A stretch of DNA of 64,000 nt. Origin: CAYLLT01 sp964384465 (lineage in GTDB: Bacteria > Planctomycetota > Phycisphaerae > UBA1845 > PWPN01). Positions 41,266 to 49,627 of the stretch are shown piece by piece (within the stretch, counting starts at the first letter, position 1; the number at the start of each line of letters is the position of its first letter). A program made the position numbers and the translations under genes. The stretch is from positions 1 to 64,000 of the forward strand of contig CAYLLT010000002.1 of assembly GCA_964384465.1 (NCBI GenBank), given 5' to 3'. Below the pieces are notes generated by a model, which worked only from the letters and a program-made list of their open reading frames with translations, was not told the DNA's origin and did no database searches.

Positions 41266-42024
41266 TTGATCACGTTTTCGTTACAGAGCGGGTCCAACGG
41301 CAATGCCGTTTACGTCGAGGCGGGCGATGCGCGGCTGCTGTTTGACGCCGGCATCTCCGGCGCGATGGCCGAGCGGCGGATGCGTGCGCATGGGCGCGAG
41401 ATTCGCGACGTGGACGCGCTGATCATCTCGCACGATCACATCGATCACGTCCGCTGTGCGGGTGTGTTTCAGCGGAAATTCAAGCATCCGATTTTCATGA
41501 CCAGGCGGACGCACCAGGCGATCCCGTGCGACCTGGGCACGCTGGATGACGTGCGCTATTTCAAGGCGGGCGAGCGGTTCTGTATCAAGGGCGTGACCGT
41601 GTACACCCTGCCGACGCCGCACGATGCCGCCGACGGCGTCGCGTTCATCGTCGAACACGATCGCCGGCGGCTGGGGATCCTCACCGATCTCGGGCATCCG
41701 TTCCGCGCGCTGTGTCAATTGCTGCCGACGCTGGATGCCGCGTACGTCGAGAGCAACTATGATCCGCGGATGCTGGAGGAGGGGCCTTACCCGTGGCCGC
41801 TCCAGGAGCGGATTCGCGGTGCGGGCGGGCACCTTTCGAACGATGAATCGGCCGAGATGATCCGCGCGTTTGGCCGGCGGCTCCGCTGGGCGGCACTGGC
41901 CCATCTCAGCCAGGACAACAATCACCCGGACATCGCGTTCGAGACGCACCGCCGCCGCGTGGGCAGGCATTTCCCGCTGCAACTGGCGTCGCGGCACGAG
42001 GTCAGTGCGATGATGGAAGTTTGA
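41266..42024 (+). CDS. MBL-fold metallo-hydrolase (YycJ/WalJ-like)
   Basis: 252 aa with a TTG start at 41266; GGAAGG lies about 9 nt upstream. The metal-binding motif HDHIDHV (59-65; DHxDH) is near the N-terminus, with TLPTPHDAADGVAFIV and GILTDLGHP supplying further ligands, and NDNNHPD-type AHLSQDNNHPD near the end. The GSxGNAVYVE start (SLQSGSNGNAVYVEAG) and AALAHLSQDNN signature match the YycJ/WalJ subfamily, likely a 5' exonuclease or related nuclease. Three bases separate it from yceH, so they are co-transcribed. Confidence 0.88.
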   Translation: MITFSLQSGSNGNAVYVEAGDARLLFDAGISGAMAERRMRAHGREIRDVDALIISHDHIDHVRCAGVFQRKFKHPIFMTRRTHQAIPCDLGTLDDVRYFKAGERFCIKGVTVYTLPTPHDAADGVAFIVEHDRRRLGILTDLGHPFRALCQLLPTLDAAYVESNYDPRMLEEGPYPWPLQERIRGAGGHLSNDESAEMIRAFGRRLRWAALAHLSQDNNHPDIAFETHRRRVGRHFPLQLASRHEVSAMMEV

Positions 42025-42027
42025 TTC

Positions 42028-42699
42028 ATGCTTATTCCACTGAATGCGATACATCGGCGGGTGCTTGGCGTGTTGATGGAAAAGTCGATGACTACGCCGG
42101 GGGGTTACCCGCTGACGCTCAATGCGATGGTGGTCGGCAGCAATCAGTTGACGTGCCGAGAGCCGGTGATGCATTTGAGCGAGGGGGATGTGTCGCGGGC
42201 GGTGATGCAGCTTCAATCGCCGGCGTGCGGGCAGTTGGTCAAACAGGCGCCGCCGGACCGGACGGCGCGGGCGAACCGTTTCGAGCACCAGGCGGAGGCG
42301 CGGTTCGGCTGGGACAAGCGCGAGCGGGCGATCATGGCGGAGTTGCTGCTGCGCGGGCCGCAGACGGCCGGCGAGTTGAAGACGAATGCTTCGCGCATGA
42401 CGCCGCTGGACGACATCCAAGTGGTGATGAATCTGCTGACCGAATTCGCGCGGCACGAGCCGCCGTACGTCCGCGAGCTGCCGCGCCAGCCGGGCAAGAA
42501 CACGACGCGGTTCGATCATCTGTTCTACCTGCCGGACGAGCAGGCGGCGAGCGATGCCGTCGTCGAGACGACAACTCCGTCGCCTGCCCCGCGCAGCTCG
42601 CTCGAAGAGAGGATCGAGCGTCTGGAGGCGGAGGTGGCCATGCTGCGGCAGCGCGTCGAAGACTTGACTGGGCATCCGCCGGGCGGCGCCGCAGAATAA
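42028..42699 (+). CDS. yceH: YceH family protein (DUF480)
   Basis: 223 aa. Two winged-helix-like halves: ILxLNAIHRRVLGVLMEKSMTTPGGYPLTLNAMVVGSNQ is the family signature, with VVMQLQ-SPACGQLVKQ, and a second unit at RAELLLRGPQTAGELKTNASRM. The C-terminus is a coiled coil (SLEERIERLEAEVAMLRQRVEDL). It lies 3 nt after the MBL gene. YceH is a conserved protein of unknown function with DNA-binding-like fold. A regulatory role is only inferred. Confidence 0.9.
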   Translation: MLIPLNAIHRRVLGVLMEKSMTTPGGYPLTLNAMVVGSNQLTCREPVMHLSEGDVSRAVMQLQSPACGQLVKQAPPDRTARANRFEHQAEARFGWDKRERAIMAELLLRGPQTAGELKTNASRMTPLDDIQVVMNLLTEFARHEPPYVRELPRQPGKNTTRFDHLFYLPDEQAASDAVVETTTPSPAPRSSLEERIERLEAEVAMLRQRVEDLTGHPPGGAAE

Positions 42700-42714
42700 T
42701 CCCTGAGTCCCCTC

Positions 42715-42728
42715 CACAATATATTGTG
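42715..42728. promoter_or_regulatory. Palindromic operator-like site CACAATATATTGTG
   Basis: Perfect 14-bp palindrome overlapping the -35 region of a putative promoter: -35 TTGTGT (42724-42729), 17-bp spacer, -10 TACTAT (42747-42752). The methyltransferase ATG is at 42770. A repressor dimer bound here would block the promoter. Confidence 0.6.
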
Positions 42729-42769
42729 TTTGAGTCGGCTCATTGCTACTATAGGCAGGTGGAGCGAAG

Positions 42770-43813
42770 ATGAATATCGAACCGGATAACGTTTACAACA
42801 CCGACTGCGTGAAGGGCCTCGCGGCTATACCGCCGGAGTCCGTTGACCTCGCCTTCGCCGACCCGCCGTTCAACATCGGTTACGACTACGACATTTACGA
42901 TGATCGCCGCGCGGCTGACGAGTATCTCGACTGGTCGCGCAAGTGGATCGAGGGCATCATCCGTGCGCTCAAGCCGAACGGGACCTTCTGGCTGGCCATC
43001 GGCGATGAGTATGCGGCCGAGTTCAAGGTCCTGTGCACGCGGGATCTCGGCCTGCACTGCCGCAGTTGGGTGATCTGGTTTTACACCTTCGGCGTGCACT
43101 GCAAGCAGAAATTCACGCGCAGCCACGCGCATCTTTTCCACTTCGTCAAGGACGCGAAAAACTTCACGTTCAATTCGCTGGCGATCCGCGTGCCCTCGGC
43201 GCGGGAGCTGGTGTACGGCGACAAGCGGGCCGATCCCGACGGGCGCGTGCCGGATGATACGTGGATGACGACACCGGTGTTGCCGGCGGATGTTCCGACG
43301 AAGGACGGATTCATCCTTCGCCCCCAGGATATCCCCGAGCGATTCCCGCCGCACAGTGACACGTGGTTTTTCTCGCGCGTGGCGGGCACGTTCGCGGAGC
43401 GCCGCGGCTGGCACGGCTGCCAGATGCCGGAGCAACTACTCGGCCGGATCATCAAGGCGTGCTCCAAAGAAGGCGACGTGGTGCTGGACCCGTTCGGCGG
43501 AAGCGGTACGACGTTCGCTGTTGCCAAGAAGCTGAACCGTCATTTCATCGGGTTCGAGCTGTCCGAGGATTACGTCAAAAAGATCGCGGAGCGGCTCGCA
43601 TCGATCCAGCCGGGCGATCCACTGGTCGGCCCTGAGAACGCCGCCACCAGCGCTCCGCGCACAAAGGCCGGCCGCAAACTGCACCGGCCCTCCACGATCG
43701 CGGAACCCGTATCACTGAGTCCGGTTCTCGCTAAAACCATTGCTCACAAAAAACATCGCGTCAAACAATCTTCAGGCCAGCATCTCTTTCAAACACATGA
43801 TCCGCTGGAATGA
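42770..43813 (+). CDS. Site-specific DNA methyltransferase, orphan
   Basis: 347 aa. Catalytic motif IV DPPF (31-34) precedes the SAM motif DPFGGSGTT (240-248), the beta-class order of N6-adenine/N4-cytosine enzymes; DPPF is seen in either type. A target-recognition stretch sits between (about 110-220). About 60 residues beyond the domain end are basic and low in conservation. GGTGGAG precedes the ATG. There is no restriction enzyme nearby, so it is probably a regulatory or solitary methylase. It overlaps the GH3 gene tail-to-tail by 42 bases. Confidence 0.9.
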   Translation: MNIEPDNVYNTDCVKGLAAIPPESVDLAFADPPFNIGYDYDIYDDRRAADEYLDWSRKWIEGIIRALKPNGTFWLAIGDEYAAEFKVLCTRDLGLHCRSWVIWFYTFGVHCKQKFTRSHAHLFHFVKDAKNFTFNSLAIRVPSARELVYGDKRADPDGRVPDDTWMTTPVLPADVPTKDGFILRPQDIPERFPPHSDTWFFSRVAGTFAERRGWHGCQMPEQLLGRIIKACSKEGDVVLDPFGGSGTTFAVAKKLNRHFIGFELSEDYVKKIAERLASIQPGDPLVGPENAATSAPRTKAGRKLHRPSTIAEPVSLSPVLAKTIAHKKHRVKQSSGQHLFQTHDPLE

Positions 43814-44851
43814 TTGATCGATCCGCTCCTCGGTGATGCGGCCGGAGTCGACCAGGCGGCGCAGGCGGGCCACGGTGTGCTCGACGATGTGCTCGTCGTA
43901 TTCGAGGACGTTGCCGTGAACGATGATGTCTACGCCGGCATTGATCGCTTCGGCCGTTGCGTCGTCGGCATTGTAATAGCGCTGGATGGCGCCCATGTTC
44001 AGATCGTCGGAGAGGATCACGCCGTCGAAGCCCAACCGCTCGCGGAGCAGGCCGGTCAGGATGGCGGGCGACAATGTGGCCGGACGAGCGTAGTCGAGCT
44101 GGCGAACGAAGACATGAGCGGAGAGGACGGAATCGACGAGGCCGCGGGCCAGGAGATCGCGGTACGGTGCCAGGTCCGCATCGGACCACGTCCTGGACAC
44201 ATCGACCATTTCCAGGTGCGAGTCGGTGGTGGAGGTGCCGTGGCCGGGGAAGTGCTTGAGCGCGGTCAGGATGCCGTGTTCGTGGTGGGCCTCGATGAAC
44301 GCGGCGGCGTGAAGCGTAATGGCATTCGGATGTTCCGAGAGGGCACGTCCTCTGTCGCCGATGACCGGGTTGCCGTCGCGGTGCAGATCGACCGTGGGGG
44401 CGAGATTGAAGTTGACGCCCAGATCGGCGAGCGTGGCGGCGAGGAGTCCGGCGTGCTGCCGGGTGAACGCCGGGTCGTTGCGCAGTCCCACCTCACGCGG
44501 CGACAGGAAGCGCGGGAAACCGTATTGCTCCTTGATGCGGATGACCTGGCCGCCCTCGGCATCGATCGAGATGAATAGAGGCCCATCGGCGGCTTCATGC
44601 AGGGCGGCGGTGAGCTTTCGCACCTGGTCCGGCGAGCGGATGTTGCCGGGCATGCGGCACATGGGCGCGTTGGTGTCGGTGATCCACACGCCGCCGACGT
44701 GATGGCGGGCGACCTGTTCGAGAAACGCGCCGCATTCCTCGACGGTCGCGCCGCGAAACCCGACCATCAGCATCTGACCGAGCTTGAGATTGAGGGGGAT
44801 GCGATCCGCAAGCTTTTCGTCCGCTGGTCGACCGCCGGGGGATGGGCTCAT
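43772..44851 (-). CDS. nagZ: GH3 beta-N-acetylhexosaminidase (NagZ-like)
   Basis: 359 aa, one GH3 N-terminal TIM barrel with no C-terminal domain, as in NagZ. KHFPGHG (199-205) is the family signature with the His acid/base, SDDLNMGAI (281-289) carries the nucleophile Asp, and DAEGGQVIRIK binds the sugar. NagZ cleaves N-acetylglucosamine from muropeptides in cell-wall recycling. No signal peptide, so cytoplasmic. The start overlaps (ATGA) the stop of the small upstream gene; the tail overlaps the methyltransferase gene. Confidence 0.9.
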   Translation of the reverse strand: MSPSPGGRPADEKLADRIPLNLKLGQMLMVGFRGATVEECGAFLEQVARHHVGGVWITDTNAPMCRMPGNIRSPDQVRKLTAALHEAADGPLFISIDAEGGQVIRIKEQYGFPRFLSPREVGLRNDPAFTRQHAGLLAATLADLGVNFNLAPTVDLHRDGNPVIGDRGRALSEHPNAITLHAAAFIEAHHEHGILTALKHFPGHGTSTTDSHLEMVDVSRTWSDADLAPYRDLLARGLVDSVLSAHVFVRQLDYARPATLSPAILTGLLRERLGFDGVILSDDLNMGAIQRYYNADDATAEAINAGVDIIVHGNVLEYDEHIVEHTVARLRRLVDSGRITEERIDQSFQRIMCLKEMLA

Positions 44852-45162
44852 TGGTAGTGAATACCCATGCGTTCCGCTTCTTTGACGGTCAAACCCATAG
44901 CTACTGTGACTTGAAGGACGTCGTCCTCTGAAAGCGTCTGAGCATACGCATCCATGATGATCTCAGATCGGTCTTGCTGGTTCAGGTCTCCCCAGCGATC
45001 CCAAATAACGAACAGGTGCCTGGGGCGCGCGCCGCCGCCCTCCACCACGATCACAGGTTGCGGCTCATGCTCTTGTGGTGTGCGCCATTCCTGTGCGAGT
45101 CGCTCGAGAAGTTCACGCGACTGCGGCGCGGGTTCTGAGACTCGACGGGTGCGTATAGGCAT
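44848..45162 (-). CDS. Small conserved-looking hypothetical protein upstream of nagZ
   Basis: 104 aa from the ATG at 45162, preceded by AGGAGA. An upstream in-frame ATG is longer but has no ribosome site. Basic start (MPIRTRRVSEPAPQSRE), then VIVVEGGGARPRHLFVIWDRWGDLNQQDRSEIIMDAYAQTL and ending VKEAERMGIHYQ. Soluble, no membrane segment. The WDRWG...RSEIIMDAY core looks like a compact alpha/beta domain. Translationally coupled to nagZ. No family recognised. Confidence 0.6.
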   Translation of the reverse strand: MPIRTRRVSEPAPQSRELLERLAQEWRTPQEHEPQPVIVVEGGGARPRHLFVIWDRWGDLNQQDRSEIIMDAYAQTLSEDDVLQVTVAMGLTVKEAERMGIHYQ

Positions 45163-45267
45163 GGCTATCTCCTGGACACTTTCTCCAAAGGCGGCTTGGA
45201 TCGTTCGCAGCGACATCGTGATTCATTATGGAGGCATCGACCCTTCAAGCAAGCGATGAAGTTCGGG

Positions 45268-45756
45268 TCAATCCGGCACTTCCTCGACCGTCACCTTGTT
45301 GATCTTGACCGATTTGACCGGCGAGGAGGCTTCGCCGCCGCCGGCGTCGCGGACCGGGGCCTCGCCGATCTTCTTGAGCGTCTGGCGCGAAGGATCGTCG
45401 GTAAGCTCGCCGAAGACGGTGTACTGGCGGTCGAGGAAGTCGCAGCGACCCAGGCAGATGAAGAACTGGCAGCTCGCGGAGTTGGGGTCCTGGGCGCGGG
45501 CCATCGAGAGCGTACCCAACTGGTGCGGTTTTTCGTTGAACTCGGCGGGCAGGCGCTGCGGGCCGTTGCCGGTGCCGTCACCCTTCGGGCAGCCGCCCTG
45601 GATCATGAAACCCTTGATGATGCGATGGAACGTGCGGTTGTTGTAGAAGCCGCTCTCCGCGAGGTTGATGAAGTTCTCCACGTGCTTGGGGGCGACATCG
45701 GGGAAGAAGCGGAGCGTCATGGTGCCGAAATCGGTGTGGATGGTTGCCTGTTTCAC
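45268..45756 (-). CDS. ppiB: Peptidyl-prolyl cis-trans isomerase, cyclophilin type
   Basis: 162 aa, minimal bacterial cyclophilin, no signal peptide, so cytoplasmic. Catalytic and binding residues: FHRIIKGFMIQGGCPKGDGTG (the Arg/Phe/Met/Gln site), LSMARAQDPNSASCQFFIC and FLDRQYTVFGEL. Start codon is GTG at 45756 with GGAG 7 nt upstream. A short insertion DAGGGEASSPVKS lies near the C-terminus. It follows pcm and a TPR gene on the same strand. Confidence 0.94.
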   Translation of the reverse strand: MKQATIHTDFGTMTLRFFPDVAPKHVENFINLAESGFYNNRTFHRIIKGFMIQGGCPKGDGTGNGPQRLPAEFNEKPHQLGTLSMARAQDPNSASCQFFICLGRCDFLDRQYTVFGELTDDPSRQTLKKIGEAPVRDAGGGEASSPVKSVKINKVTVEEVPD

Positions 45757-45861
45757 AAGAGGTCTCCATTAAAAAGACAGATGTTTCAGTTCACCGTTGT
45801 ATCATGCCGGTGGCGCTGTTTCAAAGAGCAGCGGATTGAAGGTCCGGGGAAATGTTGAGCT

Positions 45862-46170
45862 TCAACCGAGCGTGGCCAGGACTTCGCCCATTTCGGCGGC
45901 CGCGTGCTGATCGCCGATGCGCTCGGCCACTTCGATGCCCTCGCGAAGCACGGCGGAAGCATCGTGCAGTCTGCCGATGGTGATGAGCGTATTGCCGCGC
46001 TGGAAGTATGCGGCGATGTAATGCGGATCGATTTCATTGACGCGAGCGAATTGCGCGACCGCGTCTTCCAAGCGGTCCGCCTTCACGTATTCCATGGCCA
46101 TGCCGAAGTTCAGGAACACGTCATTCGGCTCGGCGGTCAGCATCTTTTGGATTTGTTCGAGTCGGGACAT
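45862..46170 (-). CDS. Small TPR protein
   Basis: 102 aa. About two and a half TPR units: PNDVFLNFGMAMEYVKADRLEDAVAQFARVNEIDP, HYIAAYFQRGNTLITIGRLHDASAVLREGIEVA and GDQHAAAEMGEVLATLG. Soluble. It starts 13 nt after the pcm stop, so it is probably co-transcribed with it. Likely a small scaffolding or interaction protein; partner unknown. Confidence 0.75.
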   Translation of the reverse strand: MSRLEQIQKMLTAEPNDVFLNFGMAMEYVKADRLEDAVAQFARVNEIDPHYIAAYFQRGNTLITIGRLHDASAVLREGIEVAERIGDQHAAAEMGEVLATLG

Positions 46171-46183
46171 TGATCACTCTCGC

Positions 46184-46849
46184 TTACGAATTCTCCGCTC
46201 GGTCCGCCCAGGCCTCGGCGCCGATCAGCTTCACGAAGCGGCAGGGGTATCCCGGCGTCTCGCGGGTCTTGCCGTGCAATCGCTCGACGACGGTCAAAAT
46301 CTGATCGCCGGTGTCGCCGACCGGGATCACCATCCGGCCGCCTTCGATGAGCTGATCCAACAGCGAACGGGGCACCTCCGGTGCACCGGCCGTCACCATG
46401 ATGCGATCGAACGGCGCCTCCTCCGGCCAGCCGGCGGTGCCGTCTCCGACACGATAGCTCACGTTGTGGATGCCCAGCGACGCGAGCCGCTCACGAGCGG
46501 CTTCCTGAAGCGGAGCGAGCCGCTCGATCGTAAACACATGATACCCGAGCCGGGCGAGGATCGCCGTCTGATAGCCCGAGCCGGTGCCCACTTCCAGTAC
46601 GCGGTGCTCCGGCCGGACCTCCAGATGCGCGGTCATGGAGGCGACCATGAACGGCTGCGAGATGGTCTGACCGCAGGCGATGGGCAGGGCGGAATCGTTG
46701 AACGCGGCATCGGCGTCCGCCTCGACGACGAACCGTTCGCGCGGGATTTCTTCCATGGCGGCCAGCACCCGCTCGTCGGTCACACCACGGCGGCGGATCT
46801 GTGCCTCGACCATGGAGCGGCGTTTGGGCAGATGGGGGTCGGGTTGCAT
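46184..46849 (-). CDS. pcm: Protein-L-isoaspartate O-methyltransferase
   Basis: 221 aa from the ATG at 46849. The frame extends upstream through the 24-bp repeat, but GGGTGAT supports this start. Repairs isoaspartyl damage using SAM. RVLEVGTGSGYQTAILARLG is the SAM glycine motif, DRIMVTAGAPEVPRSLLDQLIEGGRMVIPVG the family signature, and GQTISQPFMVASMT the substrate-binding segment. Length and motifs are normal. Linked on the same strand to a TPR protein downstream and the sigma-factor cluster upstream. Confidence 0.95.
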   Translation of the reverse strand: MQPDPHLPKRRSMVEAQIRRRGVTDERVLAAMEEIPRERFVVEADADAAFNDSALPIACGQTISQPFMVASMTAHLEVRPEHRVLEVGTGSGYQTAILARLGYHVFTIERLAPLQEAARERLASLGIHNVSYRVGDGTAGWPEEAPFDRIMVTAGAPEVPRSLLDQLIEGGRMVIPVGDTGDQILTVVERLHGKTRETPGYPCRFVKLIGAEAWADRAENS

Positions 46850-46874
46850 ATGGATCACCCCAGTGCTATCGACT

Positions 46875-46898
46875 CGCTCGCCTGCGCTCGCGGCTAAA
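46875..46898 (-). repeat. 24-bp TTTAGCCGCGAGCGCAGG repeat, copy B
   Basis: Exact reverse complement of the repeat at 15796-15819. It lies between the 260-aa gene and pcm, 26 nt upstream of the pcm start. Confidence 0.8.
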
Positions 46899-46911
46899 CG
46901 GTCGATCACTT

Positions 46912-47694
46912 TTAGCGTTCACCGGGCGGTCGGCGGTCGACGTCTGAGAGCAGATCATCGAGACGCTCGTCAATCAATTCCTGCTTGTTCTCCTCCTGGT
47001 CGGTGAGTTCCTGTTTGGCCTCGTCCAGCCGCCGCTGAAGATTGCGGATTTCGATGCGCAGGCGCTCGAGGCGCATGTCGAACCTCGTGGCGACGTGCTG
47101 TCGCAACTGGGGCTTGAGCTGTTCGCGTTCGGCCCGTGAAGCTTTGCGATAGCGCTGGGTCAGATCGTCGATCACGATCTGAGCTTTGAATTCGGCGATC
47201 ATCTTTTCGGCCAGCTCGGGATTCTCGAACTTCATGCGAACGATGGGAAAGAGCCGGCGTGCGGCCTGATGTATCATCAGCCGGAAGGCGGCGGGATTGT
47301 TTTGCCGGGCGGCGGCCAGTCGTTCGTGGAATTGGGGAAGGTTCTCCTTGATGAACCCCATGAGCCGATCGACTTGTTCCGGCGTGAGGAAATCGGGGTC
47401 GGGCCCGCCGGGTCCGGACCGGTCCGGGCGATCGCCCATCGGGCCCCGGCCCGGACGGCCGCGATCTCGTGGGCCGGGCCGATCTTCGCCGCCTTTTTTG
47501 TCCCGTGGACCGGCGAGCGGGGGCGGCCCTTTCGGATCGCCGAGCGACTCGCCTCCAGCTTGCGCCAGGATGATCGCATCGCCGTTGTCTGTTCCATCAA
47601 CCGCTGGTTCCCGCGGCGCCGCCTGCCGCACCCGATCCGCTGCGATCAACGCCCATAAAACGCAAACCATCACCCCGATACCTATGGCTCTCAT
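46912..47694 (-). CDS. Exported Glu/Arg-rich helical protein of the sigma-factor operon
   Basis: 260 aa from the ATG at 47694 (GGGAG about 9 nt upstream). Signal or anchor segment about 3-19 (AIGIGVMVCVLWALIAADR), a low-complexity Gly/Pro/Arg-rich section (about 45-85, PGPRDRGRPGRGPMGDRPD), then long helices with FLTPEQVDRLMGFIKENLPQFHERL resembling the LTxxQ/Spy-type periplasmic stress proteins, and a coiled coil to the end. Probably periplasmic. It is the third gene after the sigma and anti-sigma factors, so a sensor or effector role is inferred. Confidence 0.65.
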   Translation of the reverse strand: MRAIGIGVMVCVLWALIAADRVRQAAPREPAVDGTDNGDAIILAQAGGESLGDPKGPPPLAGPRDKKGGEDRPGPRDRGRPGRGPMGDRPDRSGPGGPDPDFLTPEQVDRLMGFIKENLPQFHERLAAARQNNPAAFRLMIHQAARRLFPIVRMKFENPELAEKMIAEFKAQIVIDDLTQRYRKASRAEREQLKPQLRQHVATRFDMRLERLRIEIRNLQRRLDEAKQELTDQEENKQELIDERLDDLLSDVDRRPPGER

Positions 47695-47733
47695 CGGTCT
47701 CGACTCCCCGTTTTGTATCCGTCGCCTGACACA

Positions 47734-47773
47734 GGCATCTCGCCGGCATTCACACCGGCGAGACGCCGGTGCC
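47734..47773. repeat. Nested palindrome GGCATCTCGCCGG...GGTGCC
   Basis: CTCGCCGG (47739-47746) and CCGGCGAG (47755-47762) form an 8-bp stem, with GGCA/TGCC and a second CGCCGG nearby. It fills the 100-base gap between the anti-sigma-like gene and the exported helical gene. Confidence 0.7.
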
Positions 47774-47794
47774 ATAACGACGATTGCATCCGCC

Positions 47795-48367
47795 CTATGA
47801 TGTGCCGTTAAAGGTCTCCGGTTCGGTGAACAGGTTCTCGATGTCCTTGCCGATGCTTTCCAGCCGATCCTCCACCTGGTCGCCGGTCGTCTGCAAGGTC
47901 GTGATGTTCTCTTCGAGGGCATCGAGATCGGCCAGCAACTCGTCTGTAATTGGTTTTTCATCGATGACCTTCCCGCCCGCCTGGACAAACAGGTCGATGC
48001 CGCCGCCGGCCGATCCGCCGTCGGACTTGAGCGACGCTGCGAACTGGATGATGCCGAAACAGATGCCGATCATGGCCGCCGCCGCCGCCAGGCCGCCGAG
48101 GCTCGACCAGCGGTTTACGGAGTAAACCGGCGACCCTTCGCGGCATCGCTCCAGCTCCGCGTGAACGTTCGAGCGCACGCGGGGAAGCGTCTCCTCCGGC
48201 ACGGGCGGCTCGATGCGCTCGGCAAGCCACAACTCGTTCAATTCGTGTCGGACGGCCGATCGCACTTCATCCAATACGGCTGAAGTCGGTTCCGCGGCGA
48301 AATGCCCGCACAGCGACGCCAGTGCCGATTCCGCCTCGCGCTCCATTTTGTCGAAAGTCTCATCCAT
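47795..48367 (-). CDS. Anti-sigma-factor-like single-pass membrane protein
   Basis: 190 aa. An N-terminal cytoplasmic part of ~95 residues, helical and acidic (MDETFDKMEREAESALASLC), one membrane helix at about 97-115 (LAAAAAMIGICFGIIQFA), and an external Glu/Asp-rich coiled coil. The start overlaps the sigma factor's last codons by 8 nt, the usual coupling of an ECF sigma with its anti-sigma. No HxxxCxxC zinc motif, so it is not of the ZAS type. The function is inferred from position and topology. Confidence 0.65.
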   Translation of the reverse strand: MDETFDKMEREAESALASLCGHFAAEPTSAVLDEVRSAVRHELNELWLAERIEPPVPEETLPRVRSNVHAELERCREGSPVYSVNRWSSLGGLAAAAAMIGICFGIIQFAASLKSDGGSAGGGIDLFVQAGGKVIDEKPITDELLADLDALEENITTLQTTGDQVEDRLESIGKDIENLFTEPETFNGTS

Positions 48368-49001
48368 TGGATATTGGTTTTCCTGCTCGATCGTTCAGTC
48401 CAGCTCTCAACTCCGCGGATCGATCCGGCTCTTCCTCCATCAACTGCCGCAGGCGGGCCAGGCCGCGGTGCGCCCGGGCCAGTGCCGTGCCCAGCGGCGT
48501 TTTCATCTGATCGGCAATTTCCCGAAACGTGAGCTGCGAGAAGTGCCTCAGCAGGATCACCTCGCGCTCTCCCTCGGGCAACTGGGCGATGGCCCACTGC
48601 AGCCGGTCGGCCTGCTCGGCCCGCTGCATGCCATCGCTCGGCTGGCCCACCGACAGGTCCGGGAGGCCGGCCAGAACGTCGGGGTCGTCGGTCCCGCTCT
48701 GTCCCAGGTCGTGGCCGGCCGACTTGGCCTTGCGGGCCCGGCGGACCCGGTCGCGGACCAGATTGGTCGCGATCCGGAAAATCCACCCGTCGAACCGGCC
48801 GTCGTGCTCGTACTGGCCGATCATGCGGACGAGCCGGACGAACAGCTCCTGGAGCAGGTCGTCCGCGTCGTGCCGGGAACCGGTGAGCCGATAAAAGTAC
48901 CCGTACAGACGTGTGCCATACAGGTCGACGAGCGTGTCGAACGCCGCCGGTTCCCGCCGCTGCGCGCGGCCAATGAGCTCCGCCAGTTGAGCAGCGTCCA
49001 T
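48360..49001 (-). CDS. ECF-family RNA polymerase sigma factor
   Basis: 213 aa from the ATG at 49001; a GTG two codons earlier is possible. Region 2 (about 12-95): FDTLVDLYGTRLYGYFYRLTGSRHDADDLLQELFVRL and DGWIFRIATNLVRDRVRRARK. Region 4 (about 140-190): LQWAIAQLPEGEREVILLRHFSQLTFREIADQMKTPLGTALARAHRGLARLR. There is no long region 1 or 3. The linker between the domains is ~40 residues and acidic. Translated together with the membrane protein that follows. Its regulon cannot be read here. Confidence 0.93.
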   Translation of the reverse strand: MDAAQLAELIGRAQRREPAAFDTLVDLYGTRLYGYFYRLTGSRHDADDLLQELFVRLVRMIGQYEHDGRFDGWIFRIATNLVRDRVRRARKAKSAGHDLGQSGTDDPDVLAGLPDLSVGQPSDGMQRAEQADRLQWAIAQLPEGEREVILLRHFSQLTFREIADQMKTPLGTALARAHRGLARLRQLMEEEPDRSAELRAGLNDRAGKPISNG

Positions 49002-49224
49002 GAGCACGTCAGCATAAGAGATGAACGTCGCTGGGGCTAGAAAATTGCAGAACTATGGCGGGGTGGCACTTCCCCCTACGCCCCTTTTGGGCATCAGATC
49101 GCCGCTTGTGGCGTATCGCCGTCCAAAGGCGGCCAATAAGATTCGCGATGACCGGTGCGACCTGCAAACCATCTGCTGGTATCAGGTTATAGCTGAGGGT
49201 ATGATTCGAGCGCTGAGGACAGGA

Positions 49225-49593
49225 ATGAGAACGATTCGTAATTGCCTATTGACGGTCCTGCCGGCAACCATCGCGCTGGTTGGGTGCAACGACCCGGAAG
49301 CTCGCAACCGCATCCGCCATCGGGAACAGCACATCCAGCAGACCGTCCGCATGTTAGAGCGGGACGAAAATGAGCGGCCGGAGAAGCTGGCCGGCACGCT
49401 GGCCCTGCTGAAAAGCCAAAATGAACATGACATCGAGATGACCCATGAGAATTCCTCAACCCTCCGGCGCTGGGTGGATGAGGACATCAAGCGGTGGAAC
49501 GAGCGGCAGCCCGCCTATCGGGCGGAGATCAAGAAGCAACTCGATGGGAACCCCGCCAACATCAAACGCACGCTGCCCGACATGGTGTATTGA
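49225..49593 (+). CDS. Lipoprotein with coiled-coil, unknown
   Basis: 122 aa from the ATG at 49225 (GAGG at 49215-49218, six bases spacing). Upstream in-frame Mets are possible. Signal peptide about 1-21 ending in a good lipobox IALVGC. After the Cys the chain is almost entirely charged helix (RHREQHIQQTVRMLERDENERPEKLAGTL, RRWVDEDIKRWNERQPAYRAEIKKQLDG). It starts divergently from the sigma-factor operon and precedes the ATP-grasp gene by 35 nt. No family recognised. Confidence 0.7.
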   Translation: MRTIRNCLLTVLPATIALVGCNDPEARNRIRHREQHIQQTVRMLERDENERPEKLAGTLALLKSQNEHDIEMTHENSSTLRRWVDEDIKRWNERQPAYRAEIKKQLDGNPANIKRTLPDMVY

Positions 49594-49627
49594 ACCCGCC
49601 GAGCCCGCATGTTATTAACACGCTATT

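Noticed and set aside
47695..47988. Longer N-terminus of the exported helical protein
   Set aside because: The extra 98 codons are antisense-like Ser/Arg sequence overlapping the anti-sigma-like gene in another frame.
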